A stretch of DNA of 64,000 bases. Origin: Thiogranum sp. (GTDB lineage Bacteria > Pseudomonadota > Gammaproteobacteria > DSM-19610). Shown here piece by piece: positions 51,018 through 59,873 of this stretch. Position 1 is the first letter of the stretch, and each line of letters starts with the position of its first letter. Under the pieces are notes generated by a model, which was not told the origin of the DNA, made no database searches, and saw only the letters and a program-made list of their open reading frames with translations. The position numbers and the translations under genes were made by a program. The DNA lies in contig JASBSS010000026.1 of the NCBI GenBank assembly GCA_030148805.1, positions 124,001 through 188,000 of the forward strand. Direction: 5' to 3'.

Positions 51018-52148
51018 ATGATTTTGATTCTTGCTCCCAACACCCGCACCGACAGCGAAGATTTCAGGCGTCTGGAGGATTTTCTCCGGCAGATGCCGAA
51101 CATTCGCCACCGCGTGCACCAGGAGGTCGGTGAGCAGCAACTGCTGACCGAGGTCTACCTGATCGGGGATACGGCGTCGCTGGCGATCGACGAGATCGCC
51201 ACCCTGCCGACGGTCGAGCGGGTGGTGCGCATTTCGGAGGAATACCGGGTGCTGGGGCGGCATCAGGACGATCAACGTTCCACCAGCTTCGAATACAACG
51301 GGGTGCGCTTCGGCCAGGACACCCTGCAGGTGTTCGCGGGGCTTTGCGCGGTCAATACGCGCGAACATGTCGAACGCATGATGCAGGCCCTGCAGGCGCA
51401 CGCTCAGGTCTGCACCCGAATGGGCGCCTACAAGCCACGAACCAACCCCTACTCGTTCCAGGGGCATGGTAAGGACTGCCTGCCCTATGTTTTCGAGCTT
51501 GCCGGAAAATACGGCATCAAGGTCATTGCCATGGAAATCACCCACGAGGCGCACGTCGACGAAATTCGCGCGGCCTTGCAGCAGACCGGAGACCCGACCG
51601 GGGTGATGTTGCAGATAGGGACCCGCAATACCCAGAATTTCGAGCTGCTCAAGTACGTCGGTCGGCAGCACGAGTTCCCGGTCCTGCTCAAACGTGGCTT
51701 CGGTATCACCCTGGAGGAATCGCTCAACGCGGCGGAGTACCTGGCCAGCGAAGGCAATCGCAAGGTCGTCTTCGGCTTGCGCGGCATGAAGACCAACATG
51801 GGTGACCCGCACCGCAATTTCGTCGATTTCGCCCATGTCCCGGTGGTGAAACGCCTCACCCGCATGCCGGTGTGTATCGACCCCTCGCATTCGGTGGGCG
51901 CCCGGGACAAGGCGCCCGACGGCCTGTTGGATCTGATGCACGCGACCGCCCAGGGGGTGATCGCCGGCGCCAACATGGTGCTGGTGGACTTTCACCCCGA
52001 CCCGTCCAAGGCTCTGGTGGACGGCCCCCAGGCGCTGACGTTGGAGGAACTGCCCTATTTCCTCGACGATGTCCGGATTGCCCGCGAAGCCTACGAACAG
52101 CGGGCGAAGCTCGCCGCGACCTTCCCTCCCAATACCTTCCTGGCCTGA
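51018..52148 (+). CDS. 3-deoxy-7-phosphoheptulonate (DAHP) synthase, type I-beta-like
   Basis: 376 aa. The first step of aromatic amino acid synthesis (PEP plus erythrose-4-phosphate). An N-terminal ACT-like segment (about 1-90) precedes the TIM-barrel: MGAYKPRTNPYSFQGHG, LQIGTRNTQNFELLKYVG, PVLLKRGFGITLEE and CIDPSHSVGARD. This is the KDO8P-synthase-like subtype, not the AroG type of E. coli. It starts at an ATG with AAAGGA and follows aguB by 27 bp. Confidence 0.88.
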   Translation: MILILAPNTRTDSEDFRRLEDFLRQMPNIRHRVHQEVGEQQLLTEVYLIGDTASLAIDEIATLPTVERVVRISEEYRVLGRHQDDQRSTSFEYNGVRFGQDTLQVFAGLCAVNTREHVERMMQALQAHAQVCTRMGAYKPRTNPYSFQGHGKDCLPYVFELAGKYGIKVIAMEITHEAHVDEIRAALQQTGDPTGVMLQIGTRNTQNFELLKYVGRQHEFPVLLKRGFGITLEESLNAAEYLASEGNRKVVFGLRGMKTNMGDPHRNFVDFAHVPVVKRLTRMPVCIDPSHSVGARDKAPDGLLDLMHATAQGVIAGANMVLVDFHPDPSKALVDGPQALTLEELPYFLDDVRIAREAYEQRAKLAATFPPNTFLA

Positions 52149-52294
52149 CCCCGGGTTCGGGCCGTGACCGGCCTTCGCCCCTGCGGGCCTCCCGTACGGG
52201 AAATCCACAATTACGGGTAAACTGTTGAGAAATCCGGTCGATAGCTCTTAGCGGGCGGTATTTCCGTGGATACGCAGGACGGCAGTGGCAGCTG

Positions 52295-53578
52295 ATGAGT
52301 CACACTGAAATGAAAATCTATGTGGAGGATCTGAAGATCGGGATGTACGTTTCCCGGCTCGATCGCCCGTGGGTGGAGACCCGCTTCCTGTTCCAGGGTT
52401 TTCGTATCAGTACCCAGGAGGATATCGACGAACTGCGCAATTTTTGCGAGTACGTCTACATCGATCATGAAGAGCGCGACAGTGCCCCCCCTGCTGCGGA
52501 CGTGGTCGCGGCCGCGCGGGCCGGAGCCCGGCCCAAGCCCGCTGCCACGGTCATCGTGCACCAAGGCAAGGCCGATAAGCTGGGGGAGATCTTCCGCTCG
52601 CCGCCGGAGCGGGAGGTGTATCCGGTAACCACACCGATCGACGAGGAAATGGCGCCGGCGCGGGCCAGTCGCGAGGCGACCGTGGAGCTGGTGAGCGAAT
52701 TGGTGACCGACCTCAAGGCCGGCCGAAAAATCGCGCTGCCCGCGGTGCGCAACGGGGTGGGCGCGATGATCGACAGCATCATTCGCAACCCGGCGGCGTT
52801 CATGTGGCTGACGCGGCTGAAGAACAAGGATTCTTACGCCTATACCCACTCGGTGGACGCCTGTGGACTGGCGGTGGCCTTCGGCCGTCACCTTGGCCTG
52901 GCGAAAAAGGAGCTGGAACAGCTGGCGTTGGGAACCCTGCTGTTCGATATCGGGAAATTACAGCTCCCGGACAGCTTGCTGACCAAGCCGGGACGCCTTA
53001 CCGACAAGGAATACAAGCTCATCCTCCGCCACGTCGAATTCGGGGTCAAGATCGCCGCCGAGACCGACGGCATCGACGAGGAAGTGATATCGGTGATCGC
53101 GCATCATCACGAGCGCCACAACGGCACGGGTTATCCGCGTGGCCTCCCCGGCCACCAGATCCCCGTCAATGGCCGCATCGCCGCCTTGGTGGATTGTTAC
53201 GATGCGATCACCAGTGACCGGCCCTACAGCCCGGCCATGTCGACCTACGATGCGATTCAGTCGTTGTACGAATGGCGCGACAAGGATTTTCAGGCGGAAA
53301 TGGTCGAACAGTTCATCCAGTGTATCGGCCTGTACCCGACCGGTACCCTGGTGGAACTCACCACCGGCGAGGTCGGCGTGGTGTTGGCCCAGAACCGGGT
53401 GCGTCGCTTGCGGCCACAGGTCCTGGTCCTGTTGGATCGGAACAAATACGCCTACGACATTAAGCCAACGCTCGATCTCATTGACGAGCCGGTGGACGAG
53501 CGCGGCCAGCCCATCGAAATACGCCGTCCGCTCCCGGTCGGCGCCTACGGCATCAACGTCGGTGATTATTACCTGTGA
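52295..53578 (+). CDS. HD-GYP domain protein with DUF3391, HD dyad altered to FD
   Basis: 427 aa. An N-terminal DUF3391-type domain (about 1-105) precedes an HD-GYP domain (about 165-360). HHHERHNGTGYPRGL (270-284) is complete, and ALVDCYDAITSDRPY is normal. The metal-binding HD dyad, normally in LHDIGK, reads LLFDIGK (Phe217, Asp218). HD-GYP enzymes hydrolyse c-di-GMP to pGpG or GMP at a bi- or trinuclear metal centre; loss of the His may change or abolish activity. The stop overlaps the GTG start of the next gene. Confidence 0.85.
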   Translation: MSHTEMKIYVEDLKIGMYVSRLDRPWVETRFLFQGFRISTQEDIDELRNFCEYVYIDHEERDSAPPAADVVAAARAGARPKPAATVIVHQGKADKLGEIFRSPPEREVYPVTTPIDEEMAPARASREATVELVSELVTDLKAGRKIALPAVRNGVGAMIDSIIRNPAAFMWLTRLKNKDSYAYTHSVDACGLAVAFGRHLGLAKKELEQLALGTLLFDIGKLQLPDSLLTKPGRLTDKEYKLILRHVEFGVKIAAETDGIDEEVISVIAHHHERHNGTGYPRGLPGHQIPVNGRIAALVDCYDAITSDRPYSPAMSTYDAIQSLYEWRDKDFQAEMVEQFIQCIGLYPTGTLVELTTGEVGVVLAQNRVRRLRPQVLVLLDRNKYAYDIKPTLDLIDEPVDERGQPIEIRRPLPVGAYGINVGDYYL

Positions 53579-54921
53579 CCTCCCCCGTCCCCCCTTTCGA
53601 GCCCGGCGGACTGTTTGTCAACGACCGACAGCGGGGCCCTCTGTTGGAGAGACTGTCGCAGGAACTGTCCTTGGCGCGGCAACGTAAGGAGTCATTGGCG
53701 CTGCTGAAGTTTAACCTGGTGAGATTTCGCCAGATCAACGCCGATTTCGGTCACGCGGTGGGCGACCGGGTATTGGCGGAGGTCTATCAGCGTATCGCCA
53801 AGGCTTTGCGGGAAACAGATGTTCTCTATCATTTGGGTAACGACGAGTATGCGGTCATCCTGACCCGACTGCGTATTCCCCAGGCGCCCGAACTGGCGAT
53901 CAGAAAAATACTGCACGGCATCGGCGAGAACATAGAGATCGATCAACAGGTGCTGTCGGTGAGCGCCACCGCCGGCGCGGCGGTGTTTCCCGAGCACGCC
54001 TCGGATCGCGACAGCCTGCTCAAGGCCGTCGATGCCGCCCTGCTCATCGCCCGCGAGCGACAGACCAGCTATACCCTTTACGACGCCGGCACGCGCAGTG
54101 AGGACATACGCCAGGCGGAGCTCAAGGGTAGCCTGCGGTCTGCGTTGGATGGGGGGGAGTTGATGCTTCACTATCAGCCGCAACTGAATCTGCAACAAGG
54201 CGTGTTGTGTGGCTGCGAGGCGTTGGCCCGCTGGAAGCACGCGGAGATGGGCTGGGTCTCGCCCGAGTTGTTCGTCGGCGTGGCGGAAAGAGCCGGTATG
54301 ATCGATTCGTTGACCTATTGGTCGATCAACGTCGCCCTGCGGGAATGGTTCCAGTTCTGCATCGCCAGTGAATCGGCTTCCGTGTCGGTCAACCTCTCGG
54401 CGCAGCTGCTGCATTCCCCCGAACTGGTGCCGATGGTCGAGCACGCGGTGAACATATGGGGCGCAAAACCCGGATCTCTGGTGTTGGAAGTCACCGAAAG
54501 CGCCATGATGATCAATCCTCAGACCGCGCTACGTACGCTCCATCAGCTGCACGAGATGGGGATTACGCTTTCGATCGACGATTTCGGCACCGGGTACTCC
54601 TCTCTCACTTATTTGAAGAAGCTCCCCGTCTCGGAACTCAAGATCGACAAAAGCTTCATTTTCCACATGGCCGAACAACAGCAGGATCGGCGCATTGTCC
54701 AATCGGTGATCGATCTGGCCCATACCCTCGATATGGTGGTGGTGGCCGAGGGCATAGAGAACGAGCAGATATTGAACATGCTGGTGGCCATGGGGTGCGA
54801 CTACGGTCAGGGTTTTTATATCGCGCGGCCGATGCCCGCGGCCGACCTGCGGCCCTGGGCGCAGTCCAGCCCCTGGCGTATGCCCAAAGAGGTCATGTCC
54901 GGCCTGCTCAGCAACGCCTGA
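53575..54921 (+). CDS. Degenerate-GGDEF/EAL protein, probable c-di-GMP phosphodiesterase
   Basis: 448 aa, soluble, GTG start at 53575 overlapping the HD-GYP stop (GTGA). The GGDEF motif is GNDEY (88-92) and the first metal Asp is Asn47, so cyclase activity is unlikely, yet the RETD inhibitory site (79-82) is kept. The EAL domain is complete: CEALARW, VNLSAQLL, EVTESAMM, DDFGTGYSS, KIDKSF, EGIEN, GQGFYIARP. It probably hydrolyses c-di-GMP, with the GGDEF half perhaps sensing GTP or c-di-GMP. Confidence 0.88.
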   Translation: MTSPVPPFEPGGLFVNDRQRGPLLERLSQELSLARQRKESLALLKFNLVRFRQINADFGHAVGDRVLAEVYQRIAKALRETDVLYHLGNDEYAVILTRLRIPQAPELAIRKILHGIGENIEIDQQVLSVSATAGAAVFPEHASDRDSLLKAVDAALLIARERQTSYTLYDAGTRSEDIRQAELKGSLRSALDGGELMLHYQPQLNLQQGVLCGCEALARWKHAEMGWVSPELFVGVAERAGMIDSLTYWSINVALREWFQFCIASESASVSVNLSAQLLHSPELVPMVEHAVNIWGAKPGSLVLEVTESAMMINPQTALRTLHQLHEMGITLSIDDFGTGYSSLTYLKKLPVSELKIDKSFIFHMAEQQQDRRIVQSVIDLAHTLDMVVVAEGIENEQILNMLVAMGCDYGQGFYIARPMPAADLRPWAQSSPWRMPKEVMSGLLSNA

Positions 54922-55000
54922 GGAGACCACGGGCTTCCTCCAGGCCTGTCCGGCCCGCGGATTGGCTATACTGAGAGGGAGGGAGCTCGGAGGGTTTACC

Positions 55001-55510
55001 ATGACCCCAAAAGGCCTGCTGCTACTGTTTCTGGTGTTCGCCCCGTCCGGCTTGGCCGAGGCCCAGGCGGAGTTCGAACAAACCGCCTATGAAGAGCCGC
55101 GCGTGGTGTTCGATTTCTATTTCGACGAACCGGAAAAAATCAACGCCGCGCTGTTCTGGATCCGCTCGCTGACCGGGCCGTTGCTCGAATCGCCCTATGA
55201 CATGGCGCCGGAAATGATGGATATCAAAGTCATCATTCACGGAACCGAGATCGTCACCGTGGCCAAGCGCAACCTGGCCAGGTATCGCGACGCGGTCGAG
55301 CGCATGCGCTACTACGCGGCATTGGGCGTCGAGTTTCGTGTTTGCGCCCTGGCCGCTCAGGACTACGATTACTCGGCCCAGGACTTCCACGACTTCATCA
55401 CCATCGTCCCCTCGGCCATTACCGACCTGGCACACTGGCAGCAACGCGGGTACGCGGTGATCACGCCCAACATCATGATCAAGAAACACGCCATCGAAGA
55501 GATTCGCTGA
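55001..55510 (+). CDS. Exported DsrE/DsrF-like protein
   Basis: 169 aa from ATG 55001 (CGGAGGG upstream). Signal peptide ends near AEAQA. The mature domain fits the DsrE fold: VVFDFYFDEPEKINAALFWIRS, IKVIIHGTEIVTVAKRNL, and FRVCALAAQDYDY with a conserved-position Cys, then an AVITPNIMIKKHAIEEI tail. Periplasmic DsrE-like proteins may carry sulfur on the Cys, but this is not proven. It converges with the LolA-like gene. Confidence 0.7.
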   Translation: MTPKGLLLLFLVFAPSGLAEAQAEFEQTAYEEPRVVFDFYFDEPEKINAALFWIRSLTGPLLESPYDMAPEMMDIKVIIHGTEIVTVAKRNLARYRDAVERMRYYAALGVEFRVCALAAQDYDYSAQDFHDFITIVPSAITDLAHWQQRGYAVITPNIMIKKHAIEEIR

Positions 55511-55534
55511 ACGGCGTACCTTCGATGCGGCCGT

Positions 55535-56311
55535 TTAACGGGTTCGGGAAAGACTGTTGCGGTCGAAGTCCCGCTCCTGTAGACCGGTTTTGAAGCGGTA
55601 ATCACTCCAGATCAGGCGGGTGCTTTTCCCGGTCTGGTGGTTTTCCATGAACATCTCGTCGGCGCGCCAGAATTTATCCAGATATTGCCGATAACCGCTG
55701 TAGGTGAGAGTCTTCAACAAGCTGTTCTTGCGGTCGTAGAACACTATCTTTTGCGGACGGTACTCTTGTTTGTCGAGCCATACGACCTGGCGGGTGTAAC
55801 CTGAATCCTTGTCCACCGGGTAGCGTTCCAGGACAAAGCACTCCAGGCCGTTACAACTTTCGTCACGCAGGTATTTGTAGGTGTACTTCTCGACTTCCTG
55901 GGAGGACAGGTCCTCGTAGGCGAACTCGCTGCCCATGAAAGGGCCTGACTTGTTGCGCGAAGAGATCCGCTTGACCCGTTTCAGCGCGGGCAGATACAGC
56001 CACTGGTCGTCAGGCCCGGTCTTGTGGGTGAAACTGAGGAAATTCGTGCCTTTGACGTCCGCGGGTTGCTCGAAGGTGGTCAGGCTCTTGTCGCCATCGT
56101 CGAGCTGCTCCAGGGTGCGGACATGGATTTTGCGCCGACTCTCCTCGCCCTGGCTGTTGCGTAGAATCATTTCCAGGTCGGCCGTCTGGTCGTGGAAGCC
56201 GGTGTCGCGGCGATCCGCTTCGCGGGCTATCTGCAAGCCCTTTTCCTGCGCCGGCTGCGCCAGGAGATTAAACGGGAGACTTAACAGGATCAGTAAGCTT
56301 AGCGCTTTCAT
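55535..56311 (-). CDS. LolA-like outer-membrane lipoprotein-sorting family protein
   Basis: 258 aa. Signal peptide ends at LLAQ. The mature fold (EADRRDTGFHDQTADLEMILRNSQGEESRRKIHVRTLEQ, WLYLPALKRVKRISSRNKSGPFMGSEFAYEDLS, YRQVVWLDKQEYRPQKIVFYD-like elements) is that of LolA/LolB-like proteins that accompany MMPL/RND exporters. It probably receives a hydrophobic cargo from the RND protein in the periplasm. Its start lies inside the RND gene, a 44-bp overlap. Confidence 0.8.
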   Translation of the reverse strand: MKALSLLILLSLPFNLLAQPAQEKGLQIAREADRRDTGFHDQTADLEMILRNSQGEESRRKIHVRTLEQLDDGDKSLTTFEQPADVKGTNFLSFTHKTGPDDQWLYLPALKRVKRISSRNKSGPFMGSEFAYEDLSSQEVEKYTYKYLRDESCNGLECFVLERYPVDKDSGYTRQVVWLDKQEYRPQKIVFYDRKNSLLKTLTYSGYRQYLDKFWRADEMFMENHQTGKSTRLIWSDYRFKTGLQERDFDRNSLSRTR

Positions 56312-58598
56312 AGGCGTCCTTTTGGTCCAGGGTCATCAATAGAGTCGGCAGCAACAGAAAATCGGCGATCAGGGCCAGGCCTATGGTGATGGCGGTCAGC
56401 AGACCCATGCCGGCGTTGAGCTCGAAGGGCGAGTAGGTCAACACCAGGAAGCCGGCCATCAGCACCACCGAGGTGGTCCACAGCGCCGTGCCCACGGTGT
56501 GAAAGGCATAGCGCACGGCATCGGCCGGCGACAAACCTTCTTCGCGGCGCGCGCGCAAATACTTGCTCAGGAAGTGCACGGTATCGTCGACCACGATACC
56601 CAGTGTCATGCCGGCCACCACGGAAAGCGCCAGACCGATGTTGCCCACCAGCAGACCCCACAAGCCGAAAGCCATGCCGGCCGGCACCAGGTTGGGGATC
56701 AGGCTGATCAGCCCGATGCGCAAGGAGCGCAGCGCGAACACCAGAATCAGCGAAATCAACAACAGCGCCACGGTGGTGCCTATCAGCATACTGCGAATGT
56801 TTCTCGAACCTATATGCGAAAACATCACCGACGGACTCGCGCCGTGGGTCTGCATCGAAGCCGGCGCGTTGTCGACCAGCCACTGGCGGGCACGCTCCTC
56901 CAACTCGATGGTCTTGTTGCTGGAGATGCTTTTTATCGACACGTCCAGCTTGGTGGCCGACTTGTCGACGTTGATCTGATTGTTCAGATCCAGACCGTAA
57001 GGCAGCGACATCTCGTACAAGAGCAGATACTGTGCCGCCAACTCGCGCGTATCGGGAATCCGGTACCAGGCCGGATCGTCGCCGTGCAGGTTCTTGTTCA
57101 GCCGCTTCATGGTGTCCGACAGCGAGCTGACATGGATGACCTCCGGTTGTTGCCGAAACCACTGGGCGAATTCCTCGAGTTTGCGCAAATAGGCCGGCTC
57201 GCTGATACCTCCGGAACCGTCGCTTTTCAGCGAATAGGCGATGTTGTAAAGCCCGGTAAGATTCTCGGTGGTGAAATCCGTATCCACCCTGAAGGGTACC
57301 CGCTGGTCGAAGTACTTGACGAATTCGTCATTGAGCTCGTTATTGGGAATGAATACGATTAACCCGATCACCAGGGCAGCCATGCCGATCAGCACCGGGC
57401 GGCGACGGGCCACGACGAAATCGGCGAAGCGGTCCATAAAGGTGACCGAGCGGTTGCGCACCGCCGGCACCCGTACCGGGAGGGCGATCATCAGCGCGGG
57501 TAGGAGCATCACGCAATAGAAAAACGCCGCCGCCACGCCGATGGCGACGATATTTCCCAAGTCGCGAAACGGCGGTGCGTCGCTGAAATTCATCGACAGG
57601 AAGCCGATGGCGGTGGTCACACTGGTGAGAAATATCGGCTGCAGGTTGATGCGCAATGCCTCCACCATCGCCGTGCGTCGTTGCGGTGTATGCCGCAAGC
57701 GCTGGAGAAAGCTCACCAGCAGGTGCACGCAATCGGCGACCGCCAACGTCATGATCATGGTCGGCGCGCTGGCCGAGGGCGGCGTCAGACGAATACCCAG
57801 CCACCCGGCGATACCGATCGCGCTGACGATCGATGCGACGATGACCGCCATGGTGGCCAGCGTGCTCCACAACGAACGCAACAACACCACCAGGAACAGC
57901 ATGATCACAGCGAACATGATGGGTACCAGGGTGCTCATATCCTTCATCGAGTTCTCGGAGAAGGCGTTGTTCAGCAGCACGATGCCGGTCAGATGGACCT
58001 TGATGGCGGGAAAGCGCGCTTCCAGGTCCGTTGCCAGGCCGCGCGCGAAGGCCACGACCTGCGGGCCTTCCGCAGCCGGGTCCAGACCCGGGAGCTGAAT
58101 GGTGACGTTGACCCCCGTCACTCGCCCGTCGGGCGCGACCAGGCGATGGACCAGCAGCGGTTCGTGCAGCGCGACGCGCTTGATTTCCTGCAACTGTGCA
58201 GCGCTCAGCTCGTTCGCGCCCCTGACCAGATCCTCGACAATCAGATCGTCGCCCTGGGCACGGGTGTGCTGGAAATTGGTGACCGAATCGACCCGTATGG
58301 AATAGGGAATCTGCCAGGCCTGCCGCGTCAGCCATTCGACGGCAGCCAGGGTCTGGGGGGTGAACACCCTGCCGTCCGACGGCTCCAATACGAACAGGAC
58401 GTTGTCCGATTTGGTGTAGGTATTCTGCAGCTCTTCGAAAGCCAGCAGTTGCGGATTTTCCTTGCTGAAAAAGACCCGGTAGTCATTGGAAAAACCGATA
58501 TAGCGGCCTCCGGCGGCGCTCAAGCCGAGTGCCAGCAGCGCCAGGGAAAACAACCACCAGCGCCAACGTACCAGGCCTTCGGCCAGAGAACGGGTCAT
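56268..58598 (-). CDS. RND superfamily (MMPL-type) exporter
   Basis: 776 aa. Two copies of helix-periplasmic loop-five helices: TM1 near 12-30, loop about 35-220, helices about 225-380; second half TM7 near 410, loop about 430-610, helices about 615-760. LLNNAFSENSMKDMSTLVPIMFAVIMLFLVVLL, and VAGMTLGIVVDDTVHFLSKY with the likely proton-path Asp pair, mark the MMPL/HpnN-like group. These proteins export lipids or hydrophobic molecules. Operon: tetR, this gene, LolA-like gene. Confidence 0.88.
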   Translation of the reverse strand: MTRSLAEGLVRWRWWLFSLALLALGLSAAGGRYIGFSNDYRVFFSKENPQLLAFEELQNTYTKSDNVLFVLEPSDGRVFTPQTLAAVEWLTRQAWQIPYSIRVDSVTNFQHTRAQGDDLIVEDLVRGANELSAAQLQEIKRVALHEPLLVHRLVAPDGRVTGVNVTIQLPGLDPAAEGPQVVAFARGLATDLEARFPAIKVHLTGIVLLNNAFSENSMKDMSTLVPIMFAVIMLFLVVLLRSLWSTLATMAVIVASIVSAIGIAGWLGIRLTPPSASAPTMIMTLAVADCVHLLVSFLQRLRHTPQRRTAMVEALRINLQPIFLTSVTTAIGFLSMNFSDAPPFRDLGNIVAIGVAAAFFYCVMLLPALMIALPVRVPAVRNRSVTFMDRFADFVVARRRPVLIGMAALVIGLIVFIPNNELNDEFVKYFDQRVPFRVDTDFTTENLTGLYNIAYSLKSDGSGGISEPAYLRKLEEFAQWFRQQPEVIHVSSLSDTMKRLNKNLHGDDPAWYRIPDTRELAAQYLLLYEMSLPYGLDLNNQINVDKSATKLDVSIKSISSNKTIELEERARQWLVDNAPASMQTHGASPSVMFSHIGSRNIRSMLIGTTVALLLISLILVFALRSLRIGLISLIPNLVPAGMAFGLWGLLVGNIGLALSVVAGMTLGIVVDDTVHFLSKYLRARREEGLSPADAVRYAFHTVGTALWTTSVVLMAGFLVLTYSPFELNAGMGLLTAITIGLALIADFLLLPTLLMTLDQKDAYESAKLTDPVKSPV

Positions 58599-58612
58599 GT
58601 CGTCCGCCTTAT

Positions 58613-59236
58613 TCAGGTTTCCAGCGAGTGCAAATAGTCGATCAGGCCACGATTGCAGGCTACCAGACGCGCCTCGCTCTGGGCGTTTTTCGCCATGCCG
58701 ATGCAGCCTTCCAGGGCGGCGAGAATAAAGGTGGCGGTCTCATTGCAGTCGATATCCTCCCGGATACGGCCCTGCTGACGGGCACGCTCGAGGGCTTGTT
58801 CGGTAACGTCGTGCCAGACGCAAAAGATGTAATCGAGTCGCTGGCGAAACCCCTCGTCCAGCGGTGACATCTCCTGTGCCAGATTGTTGAGCGGGCAACC
58901 GTAACGAATCATTTCCGGCGGTTTCATTTCCGGTAGCTGCTCGATCACGGTTTTCAGCCCCTGCAGCGGGTCGGCGGCGTTTTTCAGCGGTTGCAGCCAC
59001 ATCCCCTCGACGGTCGGCAGGATGATCTCGTCGACCACGGCATAACCGAGGGCGCGCTTGTTGGGAAAATGGTGATAGAGCGCCCCTTTGGTGAGGCCGG
59101 TGGCCGTCAGCACCTCGTCCAAACGCATACCCTGAAAGCCGTTGCGGTAGATCTCCAGAAAGGCGGCTTCCAGAATACGCTGCCGGGTCATATCCGGGTT
59201 ACGCTCGATGCGGCTAATATTATCCAAGGAATCCAT
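58613..59236 (-). CDS. TetR family regulator of the RND operon
   Basis: 207 aa from ATG 59236. HTH: LDEVLTATGLTKGALYHHFPNKRALGYAVVDE. The C-terminal domain contains YGCPLNNLAQEMSP, found in an AcuR/NemR-like subgroup in which Cys may sense electrophiles. It lies 14 bp before the RND gene and is divergent from the dsrE2 cluster, with operator-like boxes in between, so it probably controls both units. Confidence 0.88.
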   Translation of the reverse strand: MDSLDNISRIERNPDMTRQRILEAAFLEIYRNGFQGMRLDEVLTATGLTKGALYHHFPNKRALGYAVVDEIILPTVEGMWLQPLKNAADPLQGLKTVIEQLPEMKPPEMIRYGCPLNNLAQEMSPLDEGFRQRLDYIFCVWHDVTEQALERARQQGRIREDIDCNETATFILAALEGCIGMAKNAQSEARLVACNRGLIDYLHSLET

Positions 59237-59284
59237 CAAGTTACCTAATGTTGTTTGGCCTGATTCGAAAAACGGCACCGAAGC

Positions 59285-59332
59285 TTGACAAACCGGATGG
59301 TCTGTCCGTATTCTACAGACTAACCGGTCGGT
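59285..59332 (+). promoter_or_regulatory. Promoter of the dsrE2 unit with TetR operator boxes
   Basis: TTGACA (59285-59290) and TATTCT (59309-59314) are 18 bp apart. ACC-N4-GGT boxes occur at 59292-59301 (ACCGGATGGT, in the spacer) and 59323-59332 (ACCGGTCGGT, at the predicted start). They share the core seen at the other TetR locus (5486-5513). Confidence 0.55.
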
Positions 59333-59378
59333 TGGCAATCATCCTGCCCGACCGGTGCCAGTCACCGGGGAAGCCGCG

Positions 59379-59837
59379 ATGTCACAAGAGCAACTGTTGC
59401 ACCTGCGTATCGGAGATCATATCCCAGAGCGCCGGCTTGGCGCCAAAGCCTACTCCGGTACGGTTCACCTGGAGGGCAAGCCGGTGCATGTCGAGGTCAG
59501 CGCCGCGGCCGTCAAAGCGCTCGCGCAACGCGATCAGGCCCTGCTGGTCGAATTGGAACTCTACTTCAGTTGTCTGGTGCGCAAGCAGTTGCGCTTTCGC
59601 CTACTCGAGGCCGACGAGGCATCTCAGAACCCCCCGGTACAGGTGCTGCCCGGTCTCTACACGCGTTTTCGCGCTGTCACAACACGGCATTGCGCCATTG
59701 TCGATGCGGGCGGCAAGCCGCCGGTCGATACCATGCCGATACGACATCCCGAGCGCTTTGTGCCGGATTGGATCAAGCTCGATTTTCGTGCCCGTCAGTG
59801 GCTCGGCGAATACGGCTTCGCCGGTAACGCCGCGTAG
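59379..59837 (+). CDS. Conserved hypothetical protein upstream of dsrE2
   Basis: 152 aa from ATG 59379 (GGGGAAG upstream). No signal peptide or membrane helix. It contains VELELYFSCLVRKQLRFR and DWIKLDFRARQWLGEYGFAG. I recognise no domain. It is transcribed from the TetR-box promoter and followed 37 bp later by dsrE2, so it is probably part of the same sulfur- or stress-related unit. Confidence 0.6.
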   Translation: MSQEQLLHLRIGDHIPERRLGAKAYSGTVHLEGKPVHVEVSAAAVKALAQRDQALLVELELYFSCLVRKQLRFRLLEADEASQNPPVQVLPGLYTRFRAVTTRHCAIVDAGGKPPVDTMPIRHPERFVPDWIKLDFRARQWLGEYGFAGNAA

Positions 59838-59873
59838 CTCACTATTCCCGCAATACGGACAGGAGGTAACAGT

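Noticed and set aside
52191-52200. CCCGTACGGG palindrome after the DAHP synthase gene as terminator
   Set aside because: No T-run follows on either strand.
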